NCBI RefSeq assembly: GCF_011762155.1
Contig: NZ_JAASQL010000004.1
Location: 62,001 to 126,000 of the forward strand
DNA: 64,000 bases
Direction of reading: 5' to 3'
Source of the DNA: Wenyingzhuangia heitensis
Lineage (GTDB): Bacteria > Bacteroidota > Bacteroidia > Flavobacteriales > Flavobacteriaceae
The notes under the pieces are model-generated. The model saw only the letters and a list, made by a program, of their open reading frames with translations. It was not told the origin of the DNA and ran no database searches. The first letter of the stretch is position 1. Every line of letters begins with the position of its first letter. Positions 62,701 through 64,000 of the stretch are shown piece by piece. The position numbers and the translations under genes are program-made.

Positions 62701-64000
62701 CTAATTTAAGAGATGGTAGAGGTTCTAATGCGTTAAGTACTACTGTAGATGGAGCAAATTTTGTATTTGACGAGTCTAATAGTGATGGTGTTCAAGGAGG
62801 CTCAAGCACTACATTAAGTACCGAATGGATGTATACTTATGCAAGCGATACAGACGGTTTTGTTTTAAAGAAGCATACGGGAAATATTAATGTTGGTTTA
62901 GGAGTTACAGTTAAAGAACCGGGAACAACAGCTCAAACATATATATCTAAAGGAATTCCAAATACAGGAGAGTATAGTTTTACATTAAATGAAGATTCTG
63001 TTGCTTTGTTAGCGAATCCATATCCAAGTGCAATAAATGCAACCTTATTTTTTATAGACAATCCAAAAGTAGATGTATTGTATTATTATGAAGATATGAG
63101 TTTAAGTCATGTGGAAGAAGAGTATGAAGGAGGATACGCATCATATACAAGTAATGGAGGTGGTGTTGCAGCTTCTACAACAGCATACGATGGAAGTTCT
63201 TTTTCAGGAACCATAACTCCACAACTTTATATTCCTGTAGGTCAGGCCTTTTTTGTATCTATACCTACTAATGGGGATGCAAGTACAACAGCAGATGTTG
63301 TCTTTAAAAATGGACAAAGAGTCAATAAGTTTTTAGGTAGTAATTCTGTTATTTTTAAACAGAAAGAATTAAATATTTTGAACTCTAAGCCGGATCCAGA
63401 ATCTTTAAGATTAGGGTTTGAGTTTACATTAAATGATGGAGGAGTTTACCATAGACAGATAGGTGTTAACTTTAGTGAAGGTAACAGCTTGTCTACGTAT
63501 GATATTGGCTTTGATGCTCCTCTTTTTGATGAAAAAAGCAAAGATGCATATATTGAAAATCAAAATCAAAAATTTGTGCTAGCAGGTGTTGGGGAATTGT
63601 CAGATGAGTTAGAGGTGCCTATTAAAGTCGTTTTAGATGAAGACAAAGAGGTTACTTTTATGTTAGATGACATTAAAGATATTGAAGAAGTATACTTAAA
63701 GGATAATGTAGAAGAAACAGAATTACCGTTGAAAGGAAAAATAGTTAAAAAAACATTAACGTCAGGGGTGTATGATAATCGATTCTCTTTAACATTTAAA
63801 AAACAAGAAACACTGTCTAATGATAATCTAGAACAGGATAAGTTAAAAATAGAAAATAAAGAAGGTGTTATAAAAGTTACCTCAAATGAATATAATATTT
63901 TATCTCTAAGTATTATAGATATAATGGGGAAAACAGTTCATAAAAGTAATACTAGTATAATAGACTGTTCAAAAATAAGATCAGGAATAGTAGTCTTAAA
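59751..64000 (+). CDS. Giant T9SS-secreted surface protein with two LamG-like modules (3' partial)
   Basis: Open from ATG 59751 to the window end (over 1,416 residues, no stop). Signal peptide MPQYLKIIITLYLLPLCLFAQ. Two long modules repeat: GPGGVGSTNGSDMYLWLKAD (from about residue 23) and GPGGIGSVNGSSMYMWMRPD (from about 452). Each is a LamG/concanavalin-like fold, followed by a domain with GIGRATDGTSS or GIGRETSTNLH, and ending with RLWRASKRNDLGTVTV or KWRAGGSGDVGTVDV. A further beta-rich region has LLANPYPSAINA and IPVGQAFFVSIP. The last residues (ILSLSIIDIMGKTV) open a T9SS type A sorting tail. Adhesion or glycan-binding role is inferred only. Confidence 0.85.
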   Translation, partial: MPQYLKIIITLYLLPLCLFAQKGPGGVGSTNGSDMYLWLKADVGVTVATGVSAWADQSGSGNNVTAPSASQQPVYNTSSLIYNSMPVVEFDGEDTANGDELFSSSFSDITDTSHTAFIVWDIDENIPENESALYGMQGSFGTGGFQIDAYDGDLWLFSNNSTIIEPFPNYDAPIITNFFRKSNNRFDVYKNEEIILSNYALNNGSVDMGTRFVLGVERNLTDSRHLEVNISEIIHYKKTLNLAERIIVSNHLSSKYNIPLSSNNFYNEDDSDNGNFDFDVIGIGRATDGTSSLSAQSNGIIGVNTPSTIANDRFLMIGHNNVSLEVDEEINVPSGIRNRLTRLWRASKRNDLGTVTVAMDISFSVNKANFSTANLRLLVDTDDNFTSGTVTYTATSYNSTTGIATFNNVAIADNNYVTIASTATNPYYFGSLGSAGGANGEDIGVAGIDGPGGIGSVNGSSMYMWMRPDAGVTTSSGEITAWADQSGFLHNGTNAYSLTPNTTNPEFGTNAMNGYDVLTLDGTADAMVFDVDDITDDSYDMYFVWKKLEAQEQNASLFSNADNSGDTGSFQIAHSSGSGFYLNIRSNSNVDFGNYSFTESNNILGFSRRGDNTLDAYIDGSVQQSNFTLSNSDIMSVFSKFKLGVNRGSGKFLGLDLAEVLMFNRNVNTTQRIILQNYLSAKYNITLGANNKYTYDDGSGLFDHHLAGIGRETSTNLHKDAKGTGPVRIYNPSAMGNGEYLIWACDAINSTFTFSNLPSENYVDRLETKWRAGGSGDVGTVDVEFTLSELNVVSSVSESCRNYVLIIDNNSNFSSPEHRIKMSVVGDVLRATGVDLDGGDYFTVQIDNTISYTGGTWSHPLSTRSGSPEPNSEDDCFDVIVYDGTVTLSNYAEVNSVTINDASTLAIATGDAFLVYNSINTNSTGKMKMLGDAQLLQDPFEVLTTNPNSGLGFYSQFTTVAKNIYSYSYISPSASNGTTYNLQSNLRDGRGSNALSTTVDGANFVFDESNSDGVQGGSSTTLSTEWMYTYASDTDGFVLKKHTGNINVGLGVTVKEPGTTAQTYISKGIPNTGEYSFTLNEDSVALLANPYPSAINATLFFIDNPKVDVLYYYEDMSLSHVEEEYEGGYASYTSNGGGVAASTTAYDGSSFSGTITPQLYIPVGQAFFVSIPTNGDASTTADVVFKNGQRVNKFLGSNSVIFKQKELNILNSKPDPESLRLGFEFTLNDGGVYHRQIGVNFSEGNSLSTYDIGFDAPLFDEKSKDAYIENQNQKFVLAGVGELSDELEVPIKVVLDEDKEVTFMLDDIKDIEEVYLKDNVEETELPLKGKIVKKTLTSGVYDNRFSLTFKKQETLSNDNLEQDKLKIENKEGVIKVTSNEYNILSLSIIDIMGKTVHKSNTSIIDCSKIRSGIVVL

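Overview
The window is an AT-rich chromosomal segment of a member of the Flavobacteriaceae (Bacteroidota). The evidence is type IX secretion (T9SS) sorting tails, many Bacteroidota-specific DUF families, lipoprotein and outer-membrane beta-barrel genes, weak or absent Shine-Dalgarno sites, and repeated TAnnTTTG minus-7 promoter elements, two of them with a TTG minus-33 element exactly 19 bases upstream. Most of it is ordinary core genome. I see no prophage, transposase, integrase, CRISPR array or rRNA operon. Two tRNAs are present: Leu-GAG and Lys-TTT.

Layout. 1-7378: surface polysaccharide cluster (YfhO-like membrane protein cut by the window edge, two glycosyltransferases, UDP-GlcNAc 2-epimerase, Wzx-like flippase). 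7469-9802: rpsF-rpsR-rplI, a DUF6495 gene and a TrmH-type rRNA/tRNA methyltransferase. 10102-12893: a secreted BNR/sialidase-like repeat protein broken by a one-base frameshift. 12944-16375 (minus): lipoprotein, tsaE, alanine dehydrogenase, DUF4258, aldose epimerase. 16410-21123: two tRNAs, an aldehyde dehydrogenase, aroK, a PRPP-binding transferase, an S4 protein, an FKBP-like lipoprotein and DUF1697. 21217-24504: pta-ackA. 24505-28775: an accessory-looking patch holding a decayed Crp/Fnr fragment, two secreted proteins, an intact Crp/Fnr regulator, a lipoprotein with a duplicated domain, and a frameshifted beta-barrel gene. 28840-32981 (minus): terC, then thrS-infC-rpmI-rplT. 33061-35374: TetR regulator divergent from an FAD monooxygenase-DUF2867 pair. 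35425-52639: housekeeping genes (guaA, LysM lipoprotein-like protein, 5-formyl-THF cyclo-ligase, HD hydrolase, SCO, rseP, Na/H antiporter, rpsP-rimM, trmN6, pyrC, dolichol-phosphate-mannose-synthase-like GT2, hemD, DUF3109). 52714-59555: two class I ribonucleotide reductases back to back. 59751-64000: start of a giant T9SS surface protein.

The most interesting items are: (1) the two divergently transcribed RNRs, one with the ATP-cone on NrdA and one with it on NrdB, sharing a 385-base control region with an inverted repeat and DnaA-box-like sites; (2) a previously easy-to-miss pseudogene of a Crp/Fnr regulator, with a duplicated terminator, flanking the two secreted-protein genes; (3) two genes each broken by a single missing base in a short homopolymer; (4) infC, which must start at a non-ATG/GTG codon, most likely ATT; (5) a guaA promoter placed so that the mRNA should be leaderless; (6) a TetR operator with three half-sites overlapping the target promoter.
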